A stretch of 23,458 nt of DNA. Origin: Didymodactylos carnosus (lineage: Eukaryota; Rotifera; Eurotatoria; Philodinida; Philodinidae). Of the stretch, positions 10,281 to 18,991 are shown piece after piece (position 1 is the stretch's first letter; every line of letters begins with the position of its first letter). The stretch covers positions 1 through 23,458 of the forward strand of contig CAJNOQ010002613.1 in NCBI GenBank assembly GCA_905250885.1. The letters run 5' to 3'. Position numbers and translations under genes: made by a program. A model generated the notes under the pieces. It saw only the letters and a program-made list of their open reading frames with translations, did no database searches and was not told the DNA's origin.

Positions 10281-12289
10281 TTGTTGTGAGTGCCTTTTTA
10301 TTTTGCATGTCTTTCAGTTTTCTGACATCCCATGTATGTGTCTATTAGTGTAAAAACTTTATTTTTGCTTGTTTTTGTTTATTCATTTATAGAACGTTTG
10401 TCCTCTCAAGCACGTTTTTCTCTTTTTTCTTTTTGTCTTGATTATTGTGTTCGTTGAAATTCAGATGAATGTACAAAGTAGAATAAATCAATTTCTAGTC
10501 TTTTCTTGTTTAATCAATTCGTTCAGGATTTTCTGCAGTTAGCGAACGTAACTTGATCATTAAACGTAGTTGTATTCTTGTATCGTCACTACGAAAGCGG
10601 TTAGCTTTTCTTTGCTTGACGAAATATTTTTTTTGATGAATAAGTCCTGCTACTCAAGTTTATCAATTGTCTTATTTCGATGATTAGGTCATAACAAAAA
10701 TTCAATATACGGTTGCAGCCGATAGTATTAGTTCATATCCAGCGATGGATCCAGGATTTTTTTAAGGATGTATGAGATTGCTTAAACTTTTGAGACTGAA
10801 AGCACTAACCGGTTTTTTTTTCTCCTGAAAATATTTTTGAGAAGGGGGGGGGGAGGGGTCGAGCGCACGACTTCTGAATCCGCCACTGTTTATATCGGGC
10901 ACTGTACAGTTTTATTTTTGAACTAAAAATATTCCTCTTGATGTTAAACAAAATATTCATTTTATCCTTGTATTATTAAAAACACACTTTGAATGATGTT
11001 GTGAATATATCAACCAATATATATTCTGTTTCACCTGATATACATATTGACGTTATCAAATGCTTATTCATCCAGTTTAACAACAATATTTAATACATAG
11101 TTTAATTCGCAATACTCGAAGTAAGTATTAGTATTTGACAGAGAATGGCTAATGCCGATTTTTTTCTTCATAAACTCCGATATGCACTATATTACAATGA
11201 ACCATAAATACTAAAGATTCTTAAACAGTACGATTACTTGATGTGCCCAGTTGATAGCTCGTAACTATTCATATTCGATATGGACCAGGGAATGTACTTC
11301 GACACACTGCAAGCTCATTTTTGAACATTAACAGAGTAGTCGTGATTCTCAATCTGCCATCGTAAAGAACAAGGAATTTACATTTATTGTTGAAAATTCT
11401 ACGCTAACAAGCTTAGAATTTTTTTCTATCCAAGGTTCTATTTGATTGAAAATTGAAAAAAATGACATTGATCAATATTACAACAAAAAGATTAAGATTG
11501 CACTAAAAAAAGCTTCTAATTTTAAAAGTCGATACAACTCGAATTAGTTTTGATAACAAAGTACTATATGTTCACTATATGTCCAGTTGTTACTTGGCTT
11601 CTATCAACTATTAGTTTATGAATAAGTTTTCTATCATTAAGTAAATCATGTTTAGTTAAACATTTAATAATAAAAGAATGTTGTTTGTTATTAAAATTTA
11701 GTCGACTTATCATCTCATTTTCTGTCAATAAGATTATTCTCAATCAAGATCAAGTCGTCATTAGCAATATCTCGGACACAATATAGACATAACGAACATT
11801 ATTACAATGAAACATCGCATTGGTAACCGAAGAAACGTAATTTACATAAAATATTTTTGTTAAAAAGTGGTCGACGATTGAAATATTCGCAATAAAAATT
11901 TAAGCACGGAATTGGGAGGGTCTAAATGAAAAAATAGTATTTTGTTCTCAAGGTTTTTTCCTTATTCCGATTTTTTCGTTGACTCGCTCGCTTTTTTTAA
12001 TTATAAACATGGTCATATCAGGTTTTTATCATTTTTCTTAGGAAATTGTTACAGTGAGTAGAGATATAACTGAGAAAAACATGATAAAAAGACACATTTG
12101 TCCAGGATAAAAGTACAATGTTGAAAAACTTCTGGGAAAGGAGATAAACGATTTTTAGATAATTTTTCTGTTACTCGCCAAAGAATAACTCATTTGTTAA
12201 ACAAGATGACAATAAAGTTAAATATTAAATAATCTTTACTTCTATTGACACCATCGTGCTCAACGACCGAATATCAAACACTTTTAACT
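10281..12289. other. Intergenic region between the PRDM-like and Cys-rich genes
   Basis: About 2 kb containing the PRDM-like 3' untranslated region (AATAAA at 10482-10487) and a 149-bp hAT-like MITE at 10740-10888. The rest is AT-rich with no credible frame. The 97-codon plus-strand frame at 12245-12538 is a shadow of the minus-strand Cys-rich gene. No RNA gene was recognised. Confidence 0.5.
10740..10888. mobile_element. hAT-like MITE, 149 bp
   Basis: The left end CAGCGATGGATCCAGGA and the right end (reverse complement CAGTGGCGGATTCAGAA) are terminal inverted repeats matching at 12 of 17 positions; all mismatches are transitions. The flanks TTCATATC (10732-10739) and TTTATATC (10889-10896) are an 8-bp target duplication with one difference. 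CAGNG ends and an 8-bp duplication are typical of hAT-superfamily elements. A run of ten G residues followed by AGGGG lies inside (about 10844-10858). No transposase is encoded. Confidence 0.7.
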
Positions 12290-12811
12290 TTAGTTGCAAT
12301 GCTTATCATCGCTTTCAAATGGATCTTGACAGACATTCTCCATACAAATAAGTTCATTAGCACAATCAAAAGATTCTTCACATGGATATCCTTTCATACG
12401 TTTATTCTGACAGTACCCTTGAAAACATTTACTTCCCGTACAACAAGAAGTTTGCAAACAAGATTGTCCAGGTTGCGAACACCGTGTACATATCTGATTG
12501 ATGCAATAATCATTCGTATTTACACATTGACGATGTAACCGGCAGGTTTGACCTGTTTGACGTAACAAAGTACATCTTTTCCGATAACATCTAGCACTGC
12601 TACAGCATTCTAATGAACTAGAACATGTTTCATATGACTGACGACATGGGATGCATACACCCTGGTAGCATATTGTATCAATATTGAAATCAACACAATC
12701 GAGCAAACTATCACAGTGAGATGGAAGACTGTGAACGACAACATCCAGATCGGATAAAACAAAGTGAATGAACGATAATAAAATTAACAAAAGACACACA
12801 TATTTATTCAT
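12290..12811 (-). CDS. Secreted cysteine-rich protein with five tandem disulfide modules
   Basis: A single-exon frame of 173 residues. Residues 1-20 are a clear signal peptide (KYVCLLLILLSFIHFVLS), so the product should enter the secretory pathway. The mature part has 25 cysteines in five units: residues 33-53, 63-80, 90-108, 118-134 and 144-161. Units 1, 3 and 5 follow C-X5-C-X5-8-C-X4-C; units 2 and 4 have a CC pair, C-X4-5-CC-X4-C-X4-C. C-X2-C links join units 1-2 and 3-4. The pattern resembles small extracellular disulfide folds (EB-like or knottin/Dickkopf-like), but I recognise no named family and assign no function. The start follows a very good acceptor-like tract (TCTCTTTTCTTTTAG on the minus strand), leaving 2 bases before ATG. 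There is no transmembrane segment beyond the signal. Coding status is likely, because a random AT-rich frame would not have this cysteine periodicity. Confidence 0.8.
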   Translation of the reverse strand: MNKYVCLLLILLSFIHFVLSDLDVVVHSLPSHCDSLLDCVDFNIDTICYQGVCIPCRQSYETCSSSLECCSSARCYRKRCTLLRQTGQTCRLHRQCVNTNDYCINQICTRCSQPGQSCLQTSCCTGSKCFQGYCQNKRMKGYPCEESFDCANELICMENVCQDPFESDDKHCN

Positions 12812-13728
12812 TTCTAAAAGAAAAGAGATTTACAGTCAGGTTTGACTTCTCACATATAAACAGTGACGTACTCATGATTCGATCAGGAAAATGTTGATAT
12901 ACATTGATAAAGTTGATTAATCCCAACGTATCTACTAGGAATTTATCTCTATGTGAAATGTCTATTTTTTATCATATTGTCTTATATTCGTACAAAAGAA
13001 AATCACAAAATGTTTTCTAATATGTATCTATATAAATATACTGTTATTACCAAACAAAAACAAAGAAAAATTCATTTGTTTCATCCATCTGTTGTTGTTT
13101 ATAGAAGAAAAGAGAATGGAGGGTACTATACAAGACATTCGATTAGTTACGCTCTCATTTGTTTATTGAAACTCCATGTATACGTATGTCAAGGAAAACT
13201 ACTTTTATTACTTAATAGAGAAGGTCATCAACTGATCAGAAGCTTTTTTGCGTAAATGACATGGTAGTACATGTAATTGACAGCGCCGATTACGAATCTA
13301 ATATTCATTGTGTTCCACAAGTGGTTCTCGAACAGATTTCTGAAAAGATCAAACATTGAAATGAATTTTTTGGCCGTTTTGAAGGGCTTATCAAATTACT
13401 TATATTTTTTTATTCACAAACTTAACAAATAAGTATTATAAGATTTTTATAAGGTTTTATAGCCACTCTATTAACACACGTTCTGTATCCAATAAATCTA
13501 TGAATAGAGGTACTTCAATGTCCGCTACAAAATCTTAGAGAAATTTTATTTTTAAGAGCTTTTTGATTTTTCAGAGATTGTATTCAAAACTTCACTCGAG
13601 AATCACCTGTAGAACACAATGAATGTTAGAGTCATAATTGTTGCTATCGATTATATATGTTACCGTATTATTTACATTAAAAACAAAACTCTTTATCAGT
13701 TGTCAGTCATCCCTTATTAGATAATAAA
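12812..13728. other. Intergenic region between two minus-strand genes
   Basis: The region contains the upstream flank of the Cys-rich gene, the large imperfect inverted repeat described separately (arms about 13215-13352 and 13578-13715), and the 3' flank of the F-box gene. A minus-strand AATAAA (plus TTTATT at 13545-13550) could end the F-box transcript. The 100-codon frame at 12953-13255 starts at GTG and has no recognisable domain; its end lies in the left repeat arm. Confidence 0.5.
13215..13715. repeat. Imperfect inverted repeat reaching the 3' end of the F-box gene
   Basis: The left arm (about 13215-13352) and right arm (about 13578-13715) are inverted relatives around a spacer of about 225 bp. 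The best-matched core is 13294-13331 against 13596-13633, around ATTCATTGTGTTC(C/T)ACA and TTCTCGA. Weaker but continuous similarity extends outward through GTAAAT, CAACTGAT and TTATTA. The right arm is the 3' untranslated region of the F-box gene. The left arm may therefore be a decayed inverted copy of an F-box gene tail, or the whole may be a foldback element. No clear target duplication was found. Confidence 0.6.
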
Positions 13729-14811
13729 TCACAACGTAAAATGCAAACTGTTTTCCGTAATCTGATCAAATATAGTTTCAAAGTTAGGTATATTGGGAGA
13801 TGTTGTTTTATTAAACATGACGATAAGTATTTTAAACGGACAACAATATTGATGTTGAACATGAAAATTTGGCTTTTTAGTCCAAATATGATTTAGAAAT
13901 TGAGACTGAATAATATTCATATTAACTAATGATAGAGTATCAAAACGTAAAATTAATGTAAATTGATCTAATGTAGAAATATATTTTTCCCAATATTCAT
14001 TACTGAAATACATTGGATAACCAACGATACCTATGATTATCAATGATCTTAATTTAGGCAATGAATCCAATAATGAACTTATTTTATTGATGGTAATTAA
14101 TTCAGATATATTCAAATGTAAATTAGTCAAGTACAGATTAATGGGAAGTTGAACAAACCATGGTCTTTCAGAAAGTGGATGATCAATCAATGTTACATGT
14201 AAACTATTCAGTTTTGGTTGTTGTTTTAATAATAAAAATAAACTGTATATACTACACCAATTCAATGTCAAATGTTCCAGTCCATCAGCTAAAATAATGT
14301 CTTCTTTAATTATAATAGAACAATTTAGTTCTAATTTGCATGATTTTAACAATGGATTTGTTAACAGTCGTTCATAGACGTCAACCGATATCGTTTCTTT
14401 TACATTACATGTATTTATACACAAATATTTTAAATTAGGAAACGTTAAAGTCGATAAATATTCGAAATGAGTAGAATTAATATCTAATAATGTCAATGTT
14501 TCAATACCTGAAATAAACTGATTGAAATCGAATAATTTTATCACCAAATCATTGTCGATATGGAATGATAATTTTAGTTTTTTTAATCGATGAGCAATTT
14601 GTGGAAATACAAAGTGATAATAATGGTTAAATTGAAAGTTTGTCAGTAACGTTACATTTGAGTGGACCGAAAGATGATGATTGTTGATAACACAATTTAA
14701 AAATGTGTTAAGATTTGAAAATGATTGATAAATATCGTAAATATCCAAATGTTCAAATATGTCTAATAAGATTTCACACGGAATATTTTCAAATGTTGTA
14801 CAAGACGACAT
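13729..14811 (-). CDS. F-box protein with leucine-rich C-terminal region
   Basis: A single-exon frame of 360 residues. The N-terminus (about residues 6-50) is an F-box: FENIPCEILLDIFEHLDIYDIYQ..SNLN matches the usual L-P-E-ILL-IF-L pattern, with a cysteine in place of the typical acidic residue after IP. The rest has irregular leucine-rich segments such as LKKLKLSFHI, ETLTLLDI, FPNLKYLCI, LEHLTLNWC and LTNLHLNIS. F-box proteins usually bind SKP1 and bring substrates to an SCF ubiquitin ligase in the cytosol or nucleus; substrate unknown. Long, intronless F-box/LRR proteins of this style are very numerous in bdelloid rotifers. The start follows an acceptor-like TCTCAGTTTTAG, leaving an 11-base leader. 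A minus-strand AATAAA lies at 13545-13550. No internal break is visible. Confidence 0.85.
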   Translation of the reverse strand: MSSCTTFENIPCEILLDIFEHLDIYDIYQSFSNLNTFLNCVINNHHLSVHSNVTLLTNFQFNHYYHFVFPQIAHRLKKLKLSFHIDNDLVIKLFDFNQFISGIETLTLLDINSTHFEYLSTLTFPNLKYLCINTCNVKETISVDVYERLLTNPLLKSCKLELNCSIIIKEDIILADGLEHLTLNWCSIYSLFLLLKQQPKLNSLHVTLIDHPLSERPWFVQLPINLYLTNLHLNISELITINKISSLLDSLPKLRSLIIIGIVGYPMYFSNEYWEKYISTLDQFTLILRFDTLSLVNMNIIQSQFLNHIWTKKPNFHVQHQYCCPFKILIVMFNKTTSPNIPNFETIFDQITENSLHFTL

Positions 14812-15094
14812 ACCTTAATAATCTAAAACTGAGAAGGGTTGAAAGCAATCCATTTTTGTTAGAAAATGTTGTTGTTCGTCGAAGACGGTTGTTATTTTGT
14901 TATTTGAACGTTTGTGCTTGATTTTACCAAAATTGATCTCTATTTTCATAGTTTTGTTTTTTGGTTAAGATAAAATAATTTTTAATATTTAAACTTGATT
15001 TTATTAGTACCAAACAAATTCGTCTCACAACAGCCGTTTAGCTACAGAAATGCCTGAGTTTTGAAAAATAAGAGCGACCTCATGGTCAGGGCTA

Positions 15095-15250
15095 CAGTGT
15101 TTTATCTAGGTTTCGTTTTTCGGGTGGGTGCTTGAGATTTTTGGAGAGACTGTTGGCTAAAAACTCTGAGAGTGAAAGTGAGAGAGAAAACACCTTTTTT
15201 TTACGAAATCAACTGTATAATTTTTGGCCTACACACTAGATAAATCCTTG
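15095..15250. mobile_element. hAT-like MITE, 156 bp
   Basis: The left end CAGTGTTTTATCTAG and the right end (reverse complement CAAGGATTTATCTAG) match at 12 of 15 positions. The flanks CAGGGCTA (15087-15094) and CAGGATTA (15251-15258) are an 8-bp target duplication with two differences. The interior has a GGGTGGGTG run and a purine-rich GAGAGTGAAAGTGAGAGAG stretch, with no transposase. It looks older than the element at 18765, judging by divergence of both ends and duplication. Confidence 0.6.
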
Positions 15251-15956
15251 CAGGATTAATGTTACTAAAAGGATGAGTGACCGCTTCTGAATATCAAATC
15301 ATCGAAGTATTCTAGTAATGTTCGATGTACATATTCGCTGACTTAGTTGAGAGAAAAGTTATAGCAAGGCAGTCTGGAAGACTGCGCGCATAGTAAGACC
15401 AGTGCAAATTTCCACGGCTTGGACCGGCTTTCCTGTAACTAAACAGCGGTTGTAAAACAAATTTATACAAAATATAGCAAATTATCGAATTTTATGCTTT
15501 TGAGATTTTTCATGTTCTCATAATAATTTGTGTTCTACGGCTTGATGTTATCGATACTGAAGTTTGAACACTGTACTATCAAATACGCGACGATCAATAT
15601 AACGGTTAGGTCATGCTGTTATGAGATCCAACCTGAGATCTAATAGTGACGTGAAAGTGTGTAGCACTAAATATTTGAGGTATCCAGCAGAGAAATTCTT
15701 AAAACTTTTGAAACAATTAATGGCACAGTAGAACGTTCAAAATTTTAGAATACATTAGACATTTTCTTAATTGTATCATTCAGTTAAGTCAATGTTAACA
15801 ATACGACTAAGGTTAAATATTGTGGCAAATTCACGTTAGTTAACAGAAACGGTTTCCTGTTGCAAATCTATCATCTGATGTAGTTTCATATGAGAAGTCT
15901 TTTTGTATATCGGTCATTCCATCTTTAAACGTCACTTCCGTCTTTCATAGAAAGCG

Positions 15957-16110
15957 TCAATGGAAGATGTCATTGTCTTTGATGCTACACAATGATAGTA
16001 AGGAGTTTCATTTCACGTTAAAACCAAAAAAATTATTTTGACAAGTTTCTTACTCTGTAAACGAACAAATACGATGACTGTTTGATTCGACAACCTAACG
16101 TTCTGACATG
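15957..16110 (+). repeat. Direct repeat copy 1 upstream of the acetyltransferase gene
   Basis: This block of about 150 bp recurs at 16444-16602 with roughly 85% identity by eye. The best-conserved stretch is GATGCTACACAATGATAGTA, continuing through AAGGAGTTT. Both copies carry GATA followed by GTAAGG, which could act as a 5' splice site. No coding frame is conserved between them. Confidence 0.75.
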
Positions 16111-16443
16111 TCCTTAGTAGTTCACAATCACCGTAAAAATAATCCTGACGAATCAGAACATAGAGGTATAAATTGTAGATTGGCTAGCTGGGTTTGTGAT
16201 TATGGAAGATGCAACATCCTGAAGAAAGTTAATCTTTTTTAAAGTGCAGAGTTTTGCACTTGAGAATAAACTAGTAAATCTAACACTTGTCCAAGTGTGC
16301 GTAGGAAAGGAGGATCATTTGCATCGAGACATAGTGTGTTGATAGTATGCCAACACTGGACATTGTATACTGCTAAGATTCGAGTAATTCCTGTGTTAGA
16401 GCGAGTTTACCTAAATTGAAAATGTTCACTTTAAAAACCTGTT

Positions 16444-16602
16444 TTAATGGAAGTTATCGTTGTTTTAGATGCTACACAATGATAGTAAGGAGTTTTATTT
16501 CAAGTTAAAACCAAAAGGATTATTTTGACACGTTTCTTACTCTGTGCACAAGCAAGCACGATGACTGGTTGTTATTCGACAACTTAACGTTCTAACACAT
16601 TA
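16444..16602 (+). repeat. Direct repeat copy 2, immediately upstream of the acetyltransferase gene
   Basis: Second copy of the block at 15957-16110, offset by about 487 bases, ending 12 bases before the acceptor-like TTTTAG at 16614. If its GTAAGG at 16485 is a donor, a 130-bp intron (16485-16614) would join a 5' untranslated exon in the repeat to the acetyltransferase coding exon. Otherwise the repeat may be a duplicated promoter segment. Confidence 0.75.
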
Positions 16603-16632
16603 TTTTACTTTTAGATATTAGACAACCAATTT

Positions 16633-17388
16633 ATGGTTGAGAAAAATCTTGAAAAATCAGCTCTTAAGAATGATAATAATTATATCGATAAAATCAAAAC
16701 AAAATCCGGAAAAACGTATTTTATCCGTGATTTTTGCATGGAAGATCGTTTTGATATTCAACAACTTTGTTCGCAAGAACGATTAGAAATAAACGTTCAA
16801 GTTTATCGTGCTTGTTTTCGAAATCGTTTCACCTACATCACACTTGTTGTTCTCATGTTCTTATGCATGTGTTTGTTTAATCGTATTCTCTGGGCTATAT
16901 CATTGCCACCATTACTCATTTCATCCTTTCTTATTTATCGAATATCAAAAATGAAATCTAAACTAAAAACACCGTTACAACATAATTATTCAGACTATAT
17001 TGATAAACCGAATCTTCGACGAATTCTTGTTGTTGTTGAAAATGACAATAAAAATAATTGCGAACAAATTATTGGTTTTTGTGCTTTTTCCACATTTCCT
17101 TTGGATCGTTTAGCAGCATTCATTACTCACTTTTATATTCTATCGAAATATCGTCGACAAGGTATCGGACAGAAGTTACTATCGGTTTCTCGTGAAAAAG
17201 TGATTGATGCTAAATATCGACGGTTGAATATCGTTTGCTCACGTTATCAATCTAATGGAATTAAATATTTATTAAAAAACAATTTTTATTTAAAAGATAC
17301 ATGGTCCACATGTGTATTTGTACCACGAATCACAGATGAACAAGTCCTCTTGACTATTTCGCCATTGATCGAAAAAAAAGGAAATTAA
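16633..17388 (+). CDS. Membrane-anchored GNAT N-acetyltransferase, NAT8-like
   Basis: A single-exon frame of 251 residues. Residues 25-62 (KSGKTYFIRDFCMEDRFDIQQL) form the start of a GNAT fold, interrupted at about 67-103 by a hydrophobic hairpin (FTYITLVVLMFLCMC, then LPPLLISSFLIYRI), as in NAT8/camello-type enzymes anchored in the endoplasmic reticulum or Golgi membrane. The acetyl-CoA-binding motif A is clear at 165-185: HFYILSKYRRQGIGQKLL contains R-R-Q-G-I-G (174-179). The preceding strand IIGFCAFST and the later RYQSNGIKYLLKNNF (204-218) fit motif B. The family transfers acetyl groups from acetyl-CoA to amino groups, such as cysteine conjugates or lysines; the substrate here cannot be told. 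The ATG lies 18 bases after an acceptor-like TAG at 16614. AATAAA is at 17636-17641. Length is close to vertebrate NAT8 plus a short N-terminal extension. Confidence 0.85.
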   Translation: MVEKNLEKSALKNDNNYIDKIKTKSGKTYFIRDFCMEDRFDIQQLCSQERLEINVQVYRACFRNRFTYITLVVLMFLCMCLFNRILWAISLPPLLISSFLIYRISKMKSKLKTPLQHNYSDYIDKPNLRRILVVVENDNKNNCEQIIGFCAFSTFPLDRLAAFITHFYILSKYRRQGIGQKLLSVSREKVIDAKYRRLNIVCSRYQSNGIKYLLKNNFYLKDTWSTCVFVPRITDEQVLLTISPLIEKKGN

Positions 17389-18565
17389 TTATTATCGTGC
17401 TTGTACTATCATAAAAAATGACAATATCTTAAAAAAATTAATTCTAATACATGTTGTTTGTCAGTCGAATAGATAGTGTCACAAATTATTTTAAGGCTGT
17501 TTGGGTTTCGTTCAAAACTGTGCGAATAGTTATTGTGCACTGATAACGGAAAAAGTTGTTAAAACCCGTTTGTGTCAGATTTAGATAATCTAGTCATTAT
17601 TTTCTATTTTTATGACTGTCATGTTTCATTTTTGAAATAAAAACAGCTACTGTCACGTATAGGCGTATATAAGAAAAAGTTCAAAAATGAAAAAATCGAA
17701 TATTTCAAGAATAAATATATTCGCATTAGTAGCCAACAACTATATTTATGTTGCTACAAATAGTCAGCGTTATCGAATCGGGGGTGGTAGGGGGTGGCAA
17801 ACCACCTCCTCGTTTGGATACAGTTACTCAAAAAATTTTGACTTACTCAAATTTTATTGAGAATAATTAAAAAAATGCCTTTTATGCACCTAAGCAGGTG
17901 ATTTTAGAGTTATTGATGGGCAGTAAACGAAGTAAAAATCCTATTTTTACTTGAATAAATGTGATTATTGTAGTCACAGAAAAACTACTTTGGGTTCTTT
18001 TTCTCTCTTATTCTCAGTTATATGCTAGGTTTTTGTGTGTTCTGAAGTCTCTTTCCCTTTCTTTCTGTCTGTCTTTCTCTTGGTCACAAGAAGGAAGAAG
18101 ACGCATGTGAACTGTAAAAAAAGATAGGAAGGAAACAGAGACTTCTTATCTTTTCCCATAGAAGAAAATATAACTGGGAAAAAAAAGTGAACTGTGTCTT
18201 TTCTTTTTTTGTTGAAAAGTGTAAAGAAGAAGCTTATTTGATCTTATTTTAATCCTCATCTATCCAAATTAGCTTTAAAACATTTTACTGTCCCTGCAAC
18301 ATTCGCACCAATAGAGTGAATTTTTTCTCAAAGCGGCTTTATCATTCGCTCACATCGTTCAACGTTATCAGCATCAACGTTATGCATGTTAACATTTTTA
18401 AAATGTAATAATGATCTTCTCGGATATTGTTTCATTCTTGTGTGTTCAAATAAAATAAAACAAATGAATAATAAAGAGTAAAACAAAAAAAAAGGAAGAC
18501 TAGTACCTAACTCCTTCAACTGATAACAGAAAGATATTGAAAATGGCTGTTGTTAGGCAGCTAAA

Positions 18566-18621
18566 ACGTTTTTCATGAGTATTTTCTCGTACTCAAGAAT
18601 CTGCGTACTCGTCCATCTCAG
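18566..18621. mobile_element. Truncated end of the GAGATGGGCGAGTAC-type MITE
   Basis: Read on the minus strand, this begins CTGAGATGGACGAGTACGCA, continues with AGATTCTTGAGTACGAG, and ends near CATGAAAAACG. It matches the left 75 bases of the complete element at 18765 with several substitutions and an internal deletion. No second end or target duplication was found, so it is a fragment or solo end in the opposite orientation. Confidence 0.6.
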
Positions 18622-18764
18622 GTAAAAGACAATATTTAAATATTACTTGCTAACAAATAAGATTTCAATTTCTTACTTTATAAATATGAGCCGTACTGGG
18701 AGTAAACTATTGCAGCATTTTATCAAATTTAAACAGTTATCATCCACATACAACTGAGTAACAG

Positions 18765-18991
18765 CAGAGATGGGCGAGTACGCAGATTCTCGAGTACGAG
18801 TACGAGTATTTTTAAAAGTAGAAAATTCTCATGAAAAAAGTTATTTTAATTATGGGTTATTGTATGTTAAAAAATTTAAGTAGTCGAAAATACTCGAGTG
18901 CATTTTTAAGCACTCGTAAAAGAAAGTCCCAAGTACAAGTACGAGTACTGAAAATTTTGTACTCGAGTATACTCGTACTCGCCCATCTCTG
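18765..18991. mobile_element. hAT-like MITE with perfect 8-bp target duplication, 227 bp
   Basis: The ends CAGAGATGGGCGAGTACG and its exact inverse are 18-bp perfect terminal inverted repeats, and AGTAACAG occurs on both sides (18757-18764 and 18992-18999). Sub-terminal sequence is rich in repeated CGAGTA/TACTCG motifs. No open frame of its own. The CAG...CTG ends and the 8-bp duplication point to the hAT superfamily. The intact duplication and identical ends suggest this is the youngest of the three MITEs here. Confidence 0.85.

Larger units (their letters stand above)
14812..16632. other. Intergenic region between the divergent F-box and acetyltransferase genes
   Basis: About 1.8 kb that must contain the promoters of both genes, which are transcribed away from each other. 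It holds a hAT-like MITE (15095-15250), a small perfect hairpin (GCAGTCT/AGACTGC, 15369-15385) and two direct copies of a block of about 150 bp (15957-16110 and 16444-16602). No credible coding frame: the 68-codon frame at 14715-14921 mostly shadows the F-box gene. Confidence 0.5.

Noticed and set aside
12953..13255. Open frame of 100 codons on the plus strand
   Set aside because: GTG start, no domain, and its end lies in an inverted-repeat arm; at most it is a scrambled remnant.
15369..15385. Perfect hairpin GCAGTCT/AGACTGC with a 3-base loop
   Set aside because: A single 7-bp stem is expected by chance in a region of this size and nothing around it supports a function.
17781..17808. G-rich tract that might form a G-quadruplex or mark a MITE end
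   Set aside because: Only two long G runs are present, the GGTGG/CCACC hairpin is short, and no partner end was found.
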